A DNA stretch of 64,000 nucleotides from Cyclobacteriaceae bacterium (GCA_019638235.1 JAHBUE010000002.1:248001-312000); one strand, 5' to 3'. Positions 16,624 through 25,564 are shown, counted from the stretch's first letter. Made by a program: numbers and translations. Notes: generated by a model not told the origin, from the letters alone.

Positions 16624-17331
16624 ATGAAAATTCCGACTATACACGGCTATATTGACAGAAGGATTTTAATCAACTTTACGGCTGACCCAAAAGCAGTTGA
16701 AAAAGTTGTTCCGTTTCCTTTTAGACCAAAAATCTACAAGGACAAAGCTATCGTTGGAATTTGCCTAATCCGCCTAAAAAACATAAAACCCAAAGGACTT
16801 CCTGACTTTGTTGGAGTAAATTCTGAAAACGGTGCTCACAGAATTGCTGTTGAGTGGGACGAAAACGGAGAAACAAAATCAGGCGTTTACATTCCACGCA
16901 GGGACACTTCTCTAAAATTAAATACATTAGTCGGTGGACGAATATTTCCGGGCAAACATTATCACGCAAAATTCAACGTGGAAGAAAATAACGGAAAATA
17001 TCACATTGACTTCAAAAGTTCAGACGACACCGAAATATTGATAGACGCAACTGAAACAAATTTATTTAGCGACAAATCAGTTTTTGAAACATTAAACAAC
17101 GCTTCTGACTTCTTTGAAAATGGCGACCTTGGATATTCACCAAACAAAGACAAGTTTGACGGACTAAGATTAAAAGCGTATAAATGGGAAGTTAGACCAC
17201 TTGACGTTTTGAATGTAAAATCAAGTTTTTTTGAAAACGAAGAAATTTTTCCAAAAGGTTCAGTTAAATTTGACAACGCTTTACTAATGACAAATATTGA
17301 ACACGAATGGAAAAGCGAAATAGACAAATAA
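16624..17331 (+). CDS. DUF2071 (YqjF-like) protein
   Basis: The 235-residue protein matches DUF2071 of the acetoacetate-decarboxylase-like fold: N-terminal RRILINFTADPKAVEKVVPFPFRPK, middle GAHRIAVEWDENGETKSGVYIPRRDTS, and C-terminal LDVLNVKSSFF. It is predicted cytosolic and without membrane segments. No enzymatic function has been fixed for the family. It is the only gene between attC-like site 3 and the degenerate site 4, and is A/T-rich like the rest of the array. Confidence 0.78.
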   Translation: MKIPTIHGYIDRRILINFTADPKAVEKVVPFPFRPKIYKDKAIVGICLIRLKNIKPKGLPDFVGVNSENGAHRIAVEWDENGETKSGVYIPRRDTSLKLNTLVGGRIFPGKHYHAKFNVEENNGKYHIDFKSSDDTEILIDATETNLFSDKSVFETLNNASDFFENGDLGYSPNKDKFDGLRLKAYKWEVRPLDVLNVKSSFFENEEIFPKGSVKFDNALLMTNIEHEWKSEIDK

Positions 17332-17336
17332 CCACT

Positions 17337-17370
17337 GCCTGTAACACGGGTAGCCGTTGCACAACCCGGT
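17337..17370 (+). repeat. Degenerate attC-like site 4 (end of array 1)
   Basis: GCCTGTAAC at 17337-17345 is the complement of the 3' core of site 3; the extended match is 10 nt (TGCCTGTAAC). It is followed by ACGGGT, which is also found after the 5' core of site 3, and by a short CGGGT/ACCCG hairpin. No 3' arm or GTTA core follows within 200 nt, so the site is truncated and the array ends here. Confidence 0.6.
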
Positions 17371-17564
17371 TTTCATCAAAAAATCGACCTCATTAAATCG
17401 TTTATAAACGATGATGAAATTTCAACTCAGAAAATGGAGAGCGAAAATTTGCGTTTGTTATATCGAAGATAAAAAAGCGATGATGAAAGGATTTTTAAAA
17501 AGGCTGTAACGACTTTACGCAGTTGAAAAGTGTGAACAGACTCCGCAGAGCTTTGTAAAGCTGA
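17371..17564. other. Non-coding gap after array 1
   Basis: This 194-nt A/T-rich stretch separates the truncated site from hslV. It contains one short open frame (17411-17509, 32 codons, rich in Lys/Arg) with no recognisable domain; it could be a relic of the lost next cassette. I see no other feature. Confidence 0.4.
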
Positions 17565-18101
17565 TCACAGCTTCTCAATCACCAAATTGTGGTTGGTATA
17601 AATACAAATGTCAGCCGCAATGGTCAGGCTTTCGCGCACAATTTCTTCTGCCGATAAATGAGGGGCGTGTTTTTTTAACGCAAGCGCAGCCGACTGCGCG
17701 TACATGGCGCCCGAACCAATAGCTGCCACGTCATTTTCAGGCTCCAGCACATCACCGGTTCCGGAAAGGATAAGCACTTCATCCTTATTCACGGCAATCA
17801 GCATGGCTTCGAGTCTTCGTAAATACCTATCCATGCGCCAGTCTTTAGCCAGCTCAATAGCCGCACGCTTTAAATTTCCGCCATAGGCATTAAGCTTTTC
17901 GTCAAAGCGGTCGAGCAGCGTAAACGCATCTGCCGTTGAACCGGCAAAACCCGTTACTACTTTTCCATCAAAAAGTTTTCGGATTTTCTTTACGTTGCCT
18001 TTAGCCACGTAATTATTCATGGTTGCTTGCCCGTCAGCGCCAATAGAAACACTGCCGTTGTGCTTTACAGCTAAAACTGTTGTTGATTTAATCTTGGTCA
18101 T
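17565..18101 (-). CDS. hslV: ATP-dependent protease peptidase subunit HslV
   Basis: The 178-residue protein is HslV, the proteasome-like peptidase that forms a double hexamer and degrades proteins unfolded by HslU. The catalytic N-terminal threonine is Thr7 in [21 protein letters not shown], so a six-residue propeptide must be removed. Further signatures are [32 protein letters not shown] segment and [16 protein letters not shown]. The HslU ATPase gene is not in the window, so the two are unlinked or HslU lies elsewhere. It is followed on the minus strand by an unrelated accessory array, and preceded (51 nt) by the E2 gene. Confidence 0.96.
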   Translation of the reverse strand: MTKIKSTTVLAVKHNGSVSIGADGQATMNNYVAKGNVKKIRKLFDGKVVTGFAGSTADAFTLLDRFDEKLNAYGGNLKRAAIELAKDWRMDRYLRRLEAMLIAVNKDEVLILSGTGDVLEPENDVAAIGSGAMYAQSAALALKKHAPHLSAEEIVRESLTIAADICIYTNHNLVIEKL

Positions 18102-18151
18102 GTGTGTGATAAATCTTCCTAAAGCTTAAAATCATAGGAAGGTTTTAATTT

Positions 18152-19759
18152 TTAAATATGTTGAGCCATAATCTTAATCGGGTCTTCCAGCAATTCTTTC
18201 AGCGTTTTCAGGAAGGCCGCGCCAACAGCACCATCTACCGCACGGTGGTCGCACGACAGGGTTACTTTCATTACATTGCCTGGAACAAGTTGTCCGTTTT
18301 TCACAACGGCTGTTTCTTTAATCCCGCCAACGGCAAGTATACAGGCATCAGGCGGATTGATGATAGCGGTAAATTGTTCTATGCCAAACATACCCAGGTT
18401 GGAAATGGTGAAGGTGCTTCCCTCCCATTCGCTGGGTTGTAACTTCTTATCGTGTGCCTTTTGTGCAAGCTCTTTTACTTCGGCTGCAATGTGCGAGAAT
18501 GTTTTGTTATCCGCGAAGCGAACAACCGGTACAACCAAACCGTCTTTCACGGCCACAGCCACACCAATATGCACGTGATTGTTCTTGCGGATTTTATCAC
18601 CCAACCACGACACGTTTACATCGGGGTGCAAACGCAACGCCATAGCCGTAGCTTTCAGCACAATGTCGTTGAACGAAACTTTAACCGGGCTGATCTCATT
18701 GATGCTTTTACGCGCATCAATAGCCTTGTCCATGTTAATCTCCATGGTCAGGTAGAAATGCGGAGCCGTGAATTTACTTTCGGCTAACCTGCGTGCAATG
18801 GTTTTGCGCATTTGCGAAACCGGAATTTCCTCAAAGCTTTCTTCCGCCACTATGGCCGGCAAAACAAACGAAGTTTTTCCAACGCCTTTAAAGTTTTCTA
18901 CATCGCGCTTGGTTATCCTCCCAAAATCGCCTGTTCCCTGAACATTTCGTAAATCCAATCCTCTTTCTTTCGCTAATTTTTTAGCAAGTGGCGATGCCTT
19001 TATTCTTCCGTTGCCTGTTTGTGCAGGTTGCGGAACAGAAACCGAAGCCTTAGCGGGTTGAGGTTGTGATGATTGAGCAGAGGTTGGTTCAGCGGCAGGG
19101 GCTTTTTCACTACCGGCTGATTTCGCTTCGTGCGCTTTCAGCAACGTTTGCCAGTCGGCACCTTTTTCACCAATAATAGCCAGCACACCATTAACGGCCA
19201 CCGCCTTACCGGCATCGGCACCAATGTAAAGCAATGTGCCCGTGTTGTACGATTCATATTCCATCGTGGCTTTGTCGGTTTCTATCTCGGCTAACAACTC
19301 GCCCGATTTCACCGCATCGCCAACTTTTTTATGCCAGGCCGCGATAACGCCTTCCGCCATCGTATCACTCATTTTCGGCATCAGCACGATTTCCGCTTTA
19401 ATGCCGGACGTATCAATAGCTTTTTCAGCAACTTTCACTTCTTCTTTGGGCGTTTCGGACTTGCTTCCGCCACTACCGGCAGCCGCGCCTGCACTTTCCA
19501 GCAGGGCCTTGTAGTCTTCGCCCTTCTTGCCTACTATGGCCAGCACATCGTTCACCTTTACGGCTTCGCCCTCTTTGGCGCCCACATACAGGATAGTGCC
19601 ATCGTTAAAAGACTCGTAGTCCATGGTAGCCTTATCCGTTTCGATTTCGGCCATTAATTCGCCCGACTTTACCGTATCCCCAACTTTCTTGTGCCATTTG
19701 GCGATAACGCCTTCCGTCATCGTATCACTCATTTTCGGCATGCGTACAATTTCTGCCAT
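18152..19759 (-). CDS. Pyruvate dehydrogenase E2 (dihydrolipoamide acetyltransferase)
   Basis: The 535-residue E2 has two N-terminal lipoyl domains (about residues 3-78 and 124-200), each with a lipoylated lysine in ETDKATM, joined by Ala/Pro/Ser-rich linkers. A peripheral-subunit (E3) binding domain at about 253-290 (ASPLAKKLAKERGLDLRNVQGTG) is followed by the trimer-forming catalytic domain (about 305-535) ending with the active-site motif SCDHRAVDGAVGAAFL. It transfers acetyl groups from the lipoyl arm to CoA. The motif MPKMSDTMTEG and the 2-lipoyl layout fit pyruvate dehydrogenase E2 of Bacteroidota. E1 and E3 genes are not in the window. Confidence 0.95.
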   Translation of the reverse strand: MAEIVRMPKMSDTMTEGVIAKWHKKVGDTVKSGELMAEIETDKATMDYESFNDGTILYVGAKEGEAVKVNDVLAIVGKKGEDYKALLESAGAAAGSGGSKSETPKEEVKVAEKAIDTSGIKAEIVLMPKMSDTMAEGVIAAWHKKVGDAVKSGELLAEIETDKATMEYESYNTGTLLYIGADAGKAVAVNGVLAIIGEKGADWQTLLKAHEAKSAGSEKAPAAEPTSAQSSQPQPAKASVSVPQPAQTGNGRIKASPLAKKLAKERGLDLRNVQGTGDFGRITKRDVENFKGVGKTSFVLPAIVAEESFEEIPVSQMRKTIARRLAESKFTAPHFYLTMEINMDKAIDARKSINEISPVKVSFNDIVLKATAMALRLHPDVNVSWLGDKIRKNNHVHIGVAVAVKDGLVVPVVRFADNKTFSHIAAEVKELAQKAHDKKLQPSEWEGSTFTISNLGMFGIEQFTAIINPPDACILAVGGIKETAVVKNGQLVPGNVMKVTLSCDHRAVDGAVGAAFLKTLKELLEDPIKIMAQHI

Positions 19760-19845
19760 GGTATGTTTAAAAATTTAAAGTCCAGTTTGTTGTTAAGAGG
19801 CCAAAAATAGGGCTAAAACAGCCGATATTCAAATGACTTTTCCGG

Positions 19846-22806
19846 TTAAAAGTTGATAGTTCCGAGCAGGAATTCAAACCGGGTAACGGACGGCTGGATG
19901 CCGTATGAATACCGGAACCCAATGTTGAACTGGTTGAGTAAACGCATCACATTCAGATCGATACGAATTTCGCCACCAACAGAAAGGTAGGTTCGGGAAA
20001 CGGGGTCGATCCCCGGAAAGGCTGAACGACCAAACCCATAATCAACAAACCCGTTGGCACGTACCCGCTGAAAATTTACCAATGGCCCTATGGCAATATC
20101 AGGATACCACACCGGGAAGGTATAGTTCCCTGACAGGGTATAAAAATCTTCAAACCGTGAAATTCCTAACCCACGCGGAAGCGGAATATGGTTTCTGAAA
20201 ATGTATGATCCGTTATCCGCGTAAGCGTTATTGCTGTTCGTTCTGGATAATAATTCAAGTTTTGTTTTCTGGTATCCCCAATATCCCCAAAAAGAATGGT
20301 GTTTGAACAAGCCTGGAAAATACAACGTAGTGTAAAAAGAAAACTGACTGCCGTTATAATCGCTTCCAAACGGAGTGCTGTATCCATGCAACACAAACGA
20401 TTGTCCCCATTTACTGTTAATATCTCTGCGGCTTTGCTTCAACAAACGATGAGCCGACATCTGAAAATGATTGTAAATCAATTTTCCGTTACCCGGTACA
20501 CTCCGTATCCAGTACACGGGAATTTCAGGCGTTACCATTCTGCCCGAACCGGTTATGGAATTGGTAAAATCTTCAACCTGGGTGTAACCAATAAAATTGC
20601 CGATGGTGAAACTTCCGTGATAGCGCGAGTTTGTTGTAATTAGCGGCAAGCGCAATCCGGCTTCAATATTTTTTTCCTGCCAGTTCAGGGTAAGGTTTTT
20701 TGTAACCGATACAGTATCGTTTCCAACAATATCTGCATAGGTTAAATTTCCTTCGTTCAATTCTCTTTTACCAAACGTAACATCCACATCCAATATCGGG
20801 AAGAACCCCTGGTAACTTACGCCCGCACGCCATAGCCCGGTTTGTTCATTTATATCATAAAGGTATCCGGCCTTTAATGTTACGGTGCTCAACACATCCT
20901 GCGATGAGATACCAATATCGGCTTGTGTTAAACCTGTATTGAAATACGCACCCCAGCTATACGGATTAATAACACCTGATAGCTTTGAATATTTTTTTGA
21001 CGCATACTGTTGTTGCGGAATGCTGTCGAACAGGTTGGGGTGCCCTTCCTGCGCGGTTATCACTTCAAAAAACGATTTCGGATTTTTCTTTGCAACAACG
21101 TCCTTCCATGTTGTTGGGTTAACCGGAATTTTTACTACATCCAATCCATCGCGGGTTTGCTCATTATAATAGAGTGTGTTGCCATCGGCACTCAAGGCCG
21201 GATTATACGCTCCGTATTTAGAAGACGTAACCTGGAAACGTTCACCCGTACTGATTATTAACACATACATATTATCAATGCCGCTTATCGGGGAATTATA
21301 AAAAAGGTAATCGCCATGAAGCACCGGATGACCAATGTTTTCAGCGGAAGCGGAAATCAATTCTTTTTCATTGCCTGATGCAACATCAAAAGCAACAACC
21401 GCTCGTTGCGATGAAACAGTTTTCAACGCAACAATAGAGTTACCATCTGCCGACCAGCGTGGCATGGAATAAAACGCTTGCTGCGGATTAGCAAATTGCT
21501 GACGAACATTCCCGGCCGTATCCAGCACGGTTACAGTTGTGTTGTAGGAAGTATTGGTTTCAACCGTTACGATGTTGCGCTGGTCGGGCGAAAGCGCTGC
21601 ACCGGCATACCGGCTTTTGCGCGATACAACACGGAGTTTCTTTTGCTTCAAATCATACATTTTAATTACCGAATACGTGCGCATACGCCAGCGCGGGTCA
21701 AAACCGTATTCATTCCAAACTACTAAATCGCCAACAGCCGAAAGCATTCCGGCATCATTAAGTAAGCCGGGTATAAACGATTTTCTTTCCCTACCATTTT
21801 CAAGAAAAACAAATTGAGCAATATCACCAATACCGTTTTTCATGGCTAAGATTCTGTTCTCGCTAAGAACCTGCGGATAGTAATAATTGGTATACCCTTT
21901 TCGGGGATTATGCGGCACGGTTTCAAACGTTGATAACGTGAGTGCGTTTACTTCTTCGCGCCATTCCTGAGTCAGGTCGTTAGCCATTTCGTTGTACAGC
22001 TTCGTTACATACAACCCCGATTCTTTTTTAATGGCATTAGAAAACGTGAAAGGAATGAACGGCCAACTCCATGCACGATTGGTTACCCTATCCCAAATAA
22101 ACGGGTCGCCTGTGCGCTTGCGCAGATAGCTCACCATGTGATAGCCGAGCACGTAATGGTCGGGCATATTATGTTTGTACGAACGCAGGTATTGTTTATG
22201 ATAATTGAATTTTCGGTCTTCCAATAAATTGGTGCGAAACACCAGGCCGAAGTTTGGGATTTTACCACGCCCGCCCGAAGTAAACGCAGTTTCGGCTACT
22301 ACGGCATCGCCTTCCCAAAACCATTGCGGCACTGCCGTAACGGACATAGCGGCTAATGTTGCCGGCCCGAAAGCGTAGTACAACAGTTTGTTGAATCCGC
22401 GATTGGCCTTATCGAATTGCACCACGTGGCGGTATTCGTGCGAAGCCAGTTGGTCTAACCATTCGGTAGTGCCTGTGAAATTGTAATTCTGTGGCGGCAT
22501 GGCATAAAACTCCGACCGCCTTGGAATAAGGCTTACAAATCCGTTTGATACGGCATTTTGATTTTGAAGAATAACGGAAATTCTTTTTGTGTTTACGCCC
22601 AATGTACGCGCCTCGGCCTCACGAATGTGTTCGAGTGTATTGGCCATGCGTTGCGCCTGCAACTCAAAGCCTTCGGGGTACAGCACCCTGAAATTGGGTG
22701 TGTTGATTTTATACCACGAAAGTGCAGGCGGATTGTTGTTTAAAACCTCCTGCGCCAACACGGTGCCGGTAAAAAAGAGAAAAACAAACAATCCTGAACG
22801 CATCAT
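19846..22806 (-). CDS. HEXXH peptidase-like / TolB-propeller / barrel surface protein
   Basis: The 986-residue exported protein has a signal peptide (to about VLAQ), a peptidase-MA-like zinc-protease domain with HEYRH at residues 123-127 and a downstream WFWEGDAVVAE that can supply the third ligand, then a long WD40/TolB-like beta-propeller (about 290-590; repeats such as ALSPDQRN, RWSADGNS and ALSADGNTLYY) and a C-terminal ~350 residues of amphipathic strands ending in FRYSYGIQ and FEFLLGTINF, a probable outer-membrane barrel. Comparable proteins in Cytophagales are annotated only as 'TolB-like' or hypothetical. Whether the peptidase is active is unknown. Confidence 0.75.
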   Translation of the reverse strand: MMRSGLFVFLFFTGTVLAQEVLNNNPPALSWYKINTPNFRVLYPEGFELQAQRMANTLEHIREAEARTLGVNTKRISVILQNQNAVSNGFVSLIPRRSEFYAMPPQNYNFTGTTEWLDQLASHEYRHVVQFDKANRGFNKLLYYAFGPATLAAMSVTAVPQWFWEGDAVVAETAFTSGGRGKIPNFGLVFRTNLLEDRKFNYHKQYLRSYKHNMPDHYVLGYHMVSYLRKRTGDPFIWDRVTNRAWSWPFIPFTFSNAIKKESGLYVTKLYNEMANDLTQEWREEVNALTLSTFETVPHNPRKGYTNYYYPQVLSENRILAMKNGIGDIAQFVFLENGRERKSFIPGLLNDAGMLSAVGDLVVWNEYGFDPRWRMRTYSVIKMYDLKQKKLRVVSRKSRYAGAALSPDQRNIVTVETNTSYNTTVTVLDTAGNVRQQFANPQQAFYSMPRWSADGNSIVALKTVSSQRAVVAFDVASGNEKELISASAENIGHPVLHGDYLFYNSPISGIDNMYVLIISTGERFQVTSSKYGAYNPALSADGNTLYYNEQTRDGLDVVKIPVNPTTWKDVVAKKNPKSFFEVITAQEGHPNLFDSIPQQQYASKKYSKLSGVINPYSWGAYFNTGLTQADIGISSQDVLSTVTLKAGYLYDINEQTGLWRAGVSYQGFFPILDVDVTFGKRELNEGNLTYADIVGNDTVSVTKNLTLNWQEKNIEAGLRLPLITTNSRYHGSFTIGNFIGYTQVEDFTNSITGSGRMVTPEIPVYWIRSVPGNGKLIYNHFQMSAHRLLKQSRRDINSKWGQSFVLHGYSTPFGSDYNGSQFSFYTTLYFPGLFKHHSFWGYWGYQKTKLELLSRTNSNNAYADNGSYIFRNHIPLPRGLGISRFEDFYTLSGNYTFPVWYPDIAIGPLVNFQRVRANGFVDYGFGRSAFPGIDPVSRTYLSVGGEIRIDLNVMRLLNQFNIGFRYSYGIQPSVTRFEFLLGTINF

Positions 22807-22897
22807 CGGGTTTTGTGAAAGGAAATATTCAATTCTGCAACCGTAAAAGCAAACTTACACGGTAAAACAAATTCAAATTCTGTAATTTTGGGCCATC

Positions 22898-23020
22898 ATG
22901 TTTAAAAAACTGCGCGAACTATACCATGAATTTAAGCCTTACGTACGGGTTGACCTGATTATGTACGGGGTGATGATTTTACTGATTATTATTTACCTTA
23001 TTGTAAGCCTGTTCTGGTAA
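22898..23020 (+). CDS. 40-residue single-span membrane protein
   Basis: An open frame of 40 codons runs from ATG 22898 to TAA 23018-23020: a basic/aromatic N-terminus (MFKKLRELYHEFKPYVRVD) followed by one strongly hydrophobic helix (LIMYGVMILLIIIYLIVSLF). Just upstream, TAATTTTG (22883-22890) matches the TAnnTTTG -7 box, giving a very short or absent leader. The frame fills the gap between two minus-strand genes exactly and shows good amphipathic/hydrophobic organisation, so it is probably real. Function unknown. Confidence 0.6.
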   Translation: MFKKLRELYHEFKPYVRVDLIMYGVMILLIIIYLIVSLFW

Positions 23021-23022
23021 TA

Positions 23023-23901
23023 TTAACTCAAAATCTCGCGAACATTATCGCGTATTTTTTCAGAGAGTTCGTCCGTGGGCAGGTCAATCGGGTCGCGGCC
23101 GAAGGGGTCTTCAATCTCTTCGGCAATAAGTTCAACGCTCAACAACACAAAAGAAATCAGCAACACCGTGGGAATAGTTACATACCCGAACGTGGTAACA
23201 AACCCGAAGGGCAAGGTTATAATATAAATAAACACGAATTTCTTTATATACATGCTGTACGAATACGGAATGGGCGTGTTCTTTATGCGCTCGCATGCTC
23301 CCATAATATCAATAAAATCTTTAAGCTCTTTATCCAACACAAAAAACTGGTCACTCGTAATCTTTCCCTGTCGGTATAGTTCATTTACCTTGTTATACAA
23401 CAAACCCGAAATAGCATTGGGCTTATGTTTCTTTGTATTTAAAAAGTTTATAAAGTTGTCGTCAGGCAATTCGAGTTCTGAAAGCAGCACGCCTTTTCGC
23501 AGGTGCTCTTTGGTAGCATACGGAAAGTTGCCAATCATTTTCGCGAACCATTGGCGGTTTTCTGTATCGTCTTTATCTAAATAAGCATTCAGCTTCAACG
23601 CAAAATTTCGGGTGCTGTTTACCAACGAACCCCAAAGTATTCTTCCGCCCCACCAGCGGTCGTAAGCGCTGTTAATCCGAAAAACCAAAAAAAGACCTAA
23701 TACAATACCCAGCAGCGAGTGCAATGCTGTGGTGCTGGTAAATTCATCTTTATCGGGGTGCACAATTTCAAGAATAACATAGCACACCGCACCCGTAAAC
23801 AAGGCCATGAAAATAAGTACCGGCCTCAGGGTTCTCATCACAAACCGGCTGTACGCATGAAAGATCAGGCCAATCCAGGCCTTGGGGTTGTATTGAACCA
23901 T
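23023..23901 (-). CDS. Bestrophin-family channel
   Basis: The 292-residue membrane protein belongs to the bestrophin/YneE (UPF0187) family: an N-terminal hydrophobic pair (residues ~20-65), the family motif LLGIVLGLFLVFRINSAYDRWWGGRILWG, the helix GACERIKNTPIPYSYSMYIKKFVFIYI and the C-terminal EEIEDPFGRDPIDLPTDEL. Bacterial homologues form pentameric ion channels (cation-selective in the one structurally studied). It is a single-gene unit with no clear operon partner. Confidence 0.93.
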   Translation of the reverse strand: MVQYNPKAWIGLIFHAYSRFVMRTLRPVLIFMALFTGAVCYVILEIVHPDKDEFTSTTALHSLLGIVLGLFLVFRINSAYDRWWGGRILWGSLVNSTRNFALKLNAYLDKDDTENRQWFAKMIGNFPYATKEHLRKGVLLSELELPDDNFINFLNTKKHKPNAISGLLYNKVNELYRQGKITSDQFFVLDKELKDFIDIMGACERIKNTPIPYSYSMYIKKFVFIYIITLPFGFVTTFGYVTIPTVLLISFVLLSVELIAEEIEDPFGRDPIDLPTDELSEKIRDNVREILS

Positions 23902-23972
23902 AAGCGTAAAAAATCAGCCCTAAATAAACGGCAATAGAAATTTATTTCCAATCCGAAACCTGCCGGACGGAT

Positions 23973-24003
23973 TTGCGTATCAGTATTTAAAACAATATCT
24001 TTA
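23973..24003 (+). promoter_or_regulatory. Candidate promoter of the SPFH operon
   Basis: TTG at 23973-23975, a 20-nt gap and TATCTTTA at 23996-24003 (seven of eight positions fit TAnnTTTG), 24 nt upstream of the SPFH start. Confidence 0.4.
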
Positions 24004-24027
24004 TAATATCAATTTAATATCATACTT

Positions 24028-24879
24028 ATGAACCACGAAAAAGAGTACACTCCGCTTTCCGGCTACATTATGCTGGTTGTTGTTTTGTTGTTGTTATCGG
24101 TAAGTATCGGGGCGCTGATTGCCATGCGTAACCCCGTGTTTGTCTGGCCATTAATGTTAGGCGTACTGTTAACCCCGGGTTTTTTCTACATCAACCCGAA
24201 TGCCTCGCGGGTATTAGTCCTGTTTGGCGATTACAAGGGTACGGTGAAGAAAAACGGATTTTACTGGGTTAACCCGTTTTTTGGTAAAAAAGCCATTTCG
24301 CTGCGCGCCCGTAACTTCGACAGCGAAAAAATAAAAGTGAACGATAAAGTCGGCAACCCTATTCAAATCGGTGTTATCCTCGTTTGGCAGGTTCGCGACA
24401 CATTTAAAGCTGCCTTTGAAGTTGACAATTATGAAAACTTTGTAAAGATCCAGAGCGATTCGGCCGTGCGCAAATTAGCGGGGCTTTATCCGTATGATAA
24501 TTTTGAAGATGATTCGGAAGTAACCTTGCGTTCAGGCCATGATGATGTAAACCACATGCTGGAAGAAAACCTGCGCAATCGTCTTGAGATAGCCGGCATT
24601 CATGTCATAGAAGCACGCATCGGTTACTTAGCCTACGCGCCTGAAATTGCCAGCGCCATGTTGCGCAGGCAGCAGGCCGCAGCCGTAGTTTCAGCACGCT
24701 ACAAGATTGTTGAGGGCGCGGTGAGCATGGTGCAGATGGCGCTTGATCACTTAGCGAAAGAACAGATTATTGAATTAGACGAAGAACGTAAGGCCGCTAT
24801 GGTAAGCAACCTGATGGTTGTGTTGTGTGCCGATAAAGACGTAAGCCCGGTTGTAAATACAGGAACGTTAAATCATTAA
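24028..24879 (+). CDS. SPFH-domain (stomatin/prohibitin-like) membrane protein
   Basis: The 283-residue protein has two N-terminal hydrophobic helices (about residues 12-32 and 35-55), then an SPFH domain beginning NPNASRVLVLFGDYKGTVKKNGFYWVNPF, with GNPIQIGVILVWQV and a helical AEIASAM-type tail (YAPEIASAMLRRQQAAAVVSARYKIVEGAV). SPFH proteins oligomerise in membranes and scaffold proteases or microdomains. Two downstream genes follow after 4 nt and with an overlap of one base, forming a three-gene operon with a membrane protein and a ribbon-helix-helix protein. Confidence 0.92.
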   Translation: MNHEKEYTPLSGYIMLVVVLLLLSVSIGALIAMRNPVFVWPLMLGVLLTPGFFYINPNASRVLVLFGDYKGTVKKNGFYWVNPFFGKKAISLRARNFDSEKIKVNDKVGNPIQIGVILVWQVRDTFKAAFEVDNYENFVKIQSDSAVRKLAGLYPYDNFEDDSEVTLRSGHDDVNHMLEENLRNRLEIAGIHVIEARIGYLAYAPEIASAMLRRQQAAAVVSARYKIVEGAVSMVQMALDHLAKEQIIELDEERKAAMVSNLMVVLCADKDVSPVVNTGTLNH

Positions 24880-24883
24880 TGCC

Positions 24884-25405
24884 ATGAAACAGCCTGATTT
24901 TTACGAATCACAAAAATTCACGCAATGGTGGTTGTGGATGGTAATACTATCAACATGTATCATCATTACAGGCATCAGCATACTTGAAATTTATGAGCAA
25001 TTCGTAAAAGGCATTCCGTATGGTAACAAACCTATGTCCGATACCGGCCTGGTTATGTTTTCTGTGTTCAGTATGGCCTTGAGTATTGGCTTAGCGTGGT
25101 TATTCAGCACTCTGGAATTGGAAATAAAGATTGACCGGTATGGTGTTCACTACCGCTATTTCCCGATTATTCCTTCCTGGAAAACAGTATCTCCTGCAAC
25201 TATTAAAAACTGGGAGGTGAAAAAATATTTTACACTTGGCTATGGCATACGGCATGGTCTTGGCGTAAAAACCCTGAACGTAAAAGGAAGAATGGGGCTT
25301 ATGCTTCACTTTACGAACAGGCGGAGCCTCAGACTGGGCACACAAAAACCCGATGAAATAGAAGAGGCCATGATTGCTTTGTACAACCGCTTTAACGAAC
25401 AGTAA
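24884..25405 (+). CDS. Membrane protein in SPFH operon
   Basis: The 173-residue protein has two transmembrane helices (about residues 16-38 and 56-78), followed by a beta-rich PH-like cytosolic domain: ELEIKIDRYGVHYRYFPII, ISP-like WEVKKYFTLGYGIRHGLG, and MGLMLHFTNRRSLRLGTQKPDEIEEAM. The latter pattern is typical of bacterial PH-domain membrane proteins in which the domain ends with a 'LRLGTQKPDEL' type strand. It begins 4 nt after the SPFH gene and probably partners the SPFH scaffold. No enzymatic residues are apparent. Confidence 0.8.
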   Translation: MKQPDFYESQKFTQWWLWMVILSTCIIITGISILEIYEQFVKGIPYGNKPMSDTGLVMFSVFSMALSIGLAWLFSTLELEIKIDRYGVHYRYFPIIPSWKTVSPATIKNWEVKKYFTLGYGIRHGLGVKTLNVKGRMGLMLHFTNRRSLRLGTQKPDEIEEAMIALYNRFNEQ

Positions 25406-25560
25406 TGCCTGCAAAAAAACCATTTGTATTACGCCTTGACCCTGAAATACTGAGAGCTGTCGAAAAATGGGCCAGCGATGAATTCAGAAGCACCAACGGC
25501 CAGTTAGAGTGGATTGTTGCACGTGCGCTAAAGGAAGCGGGCCGGTTAAAACAGAAATAA
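25405..25560 (+). CDS. Arc-like ribbon-helix-helix protein, 51 residues
   Basis: The start codon overlaps the stop of the preceding gene (TAATG). The 51-residue product (MPAKKPFVLRLDPEILRAV, then EKWASDEFRSTNGQLEW and IVARALKEAG) has the beta-alpha-alpha pattern of Arc/MetJ-type repressors, with FVLRLDPEI as the DNA-contacting strand. Tiny Arc-like proteins at the end of SPFH operons are a recurring arrangement; here it may autoregulate the operon or act as a partner of the SPFH protein. Confidence rests on the tight coupling and the clear motif. Confidence 0.85.
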   Translation: MPAKKPFVLRLDPEILRAVEKWASDEFRSTNGQLEWIVARALKEAGRLKQK

Positions 25561-25564
25561 AGGA

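Noticed and set aside
17411..17509. 32-codon frame after array 1
   Set aside because: Lys/Arg-rich, no family, no start signal; noted only as part of the gap.
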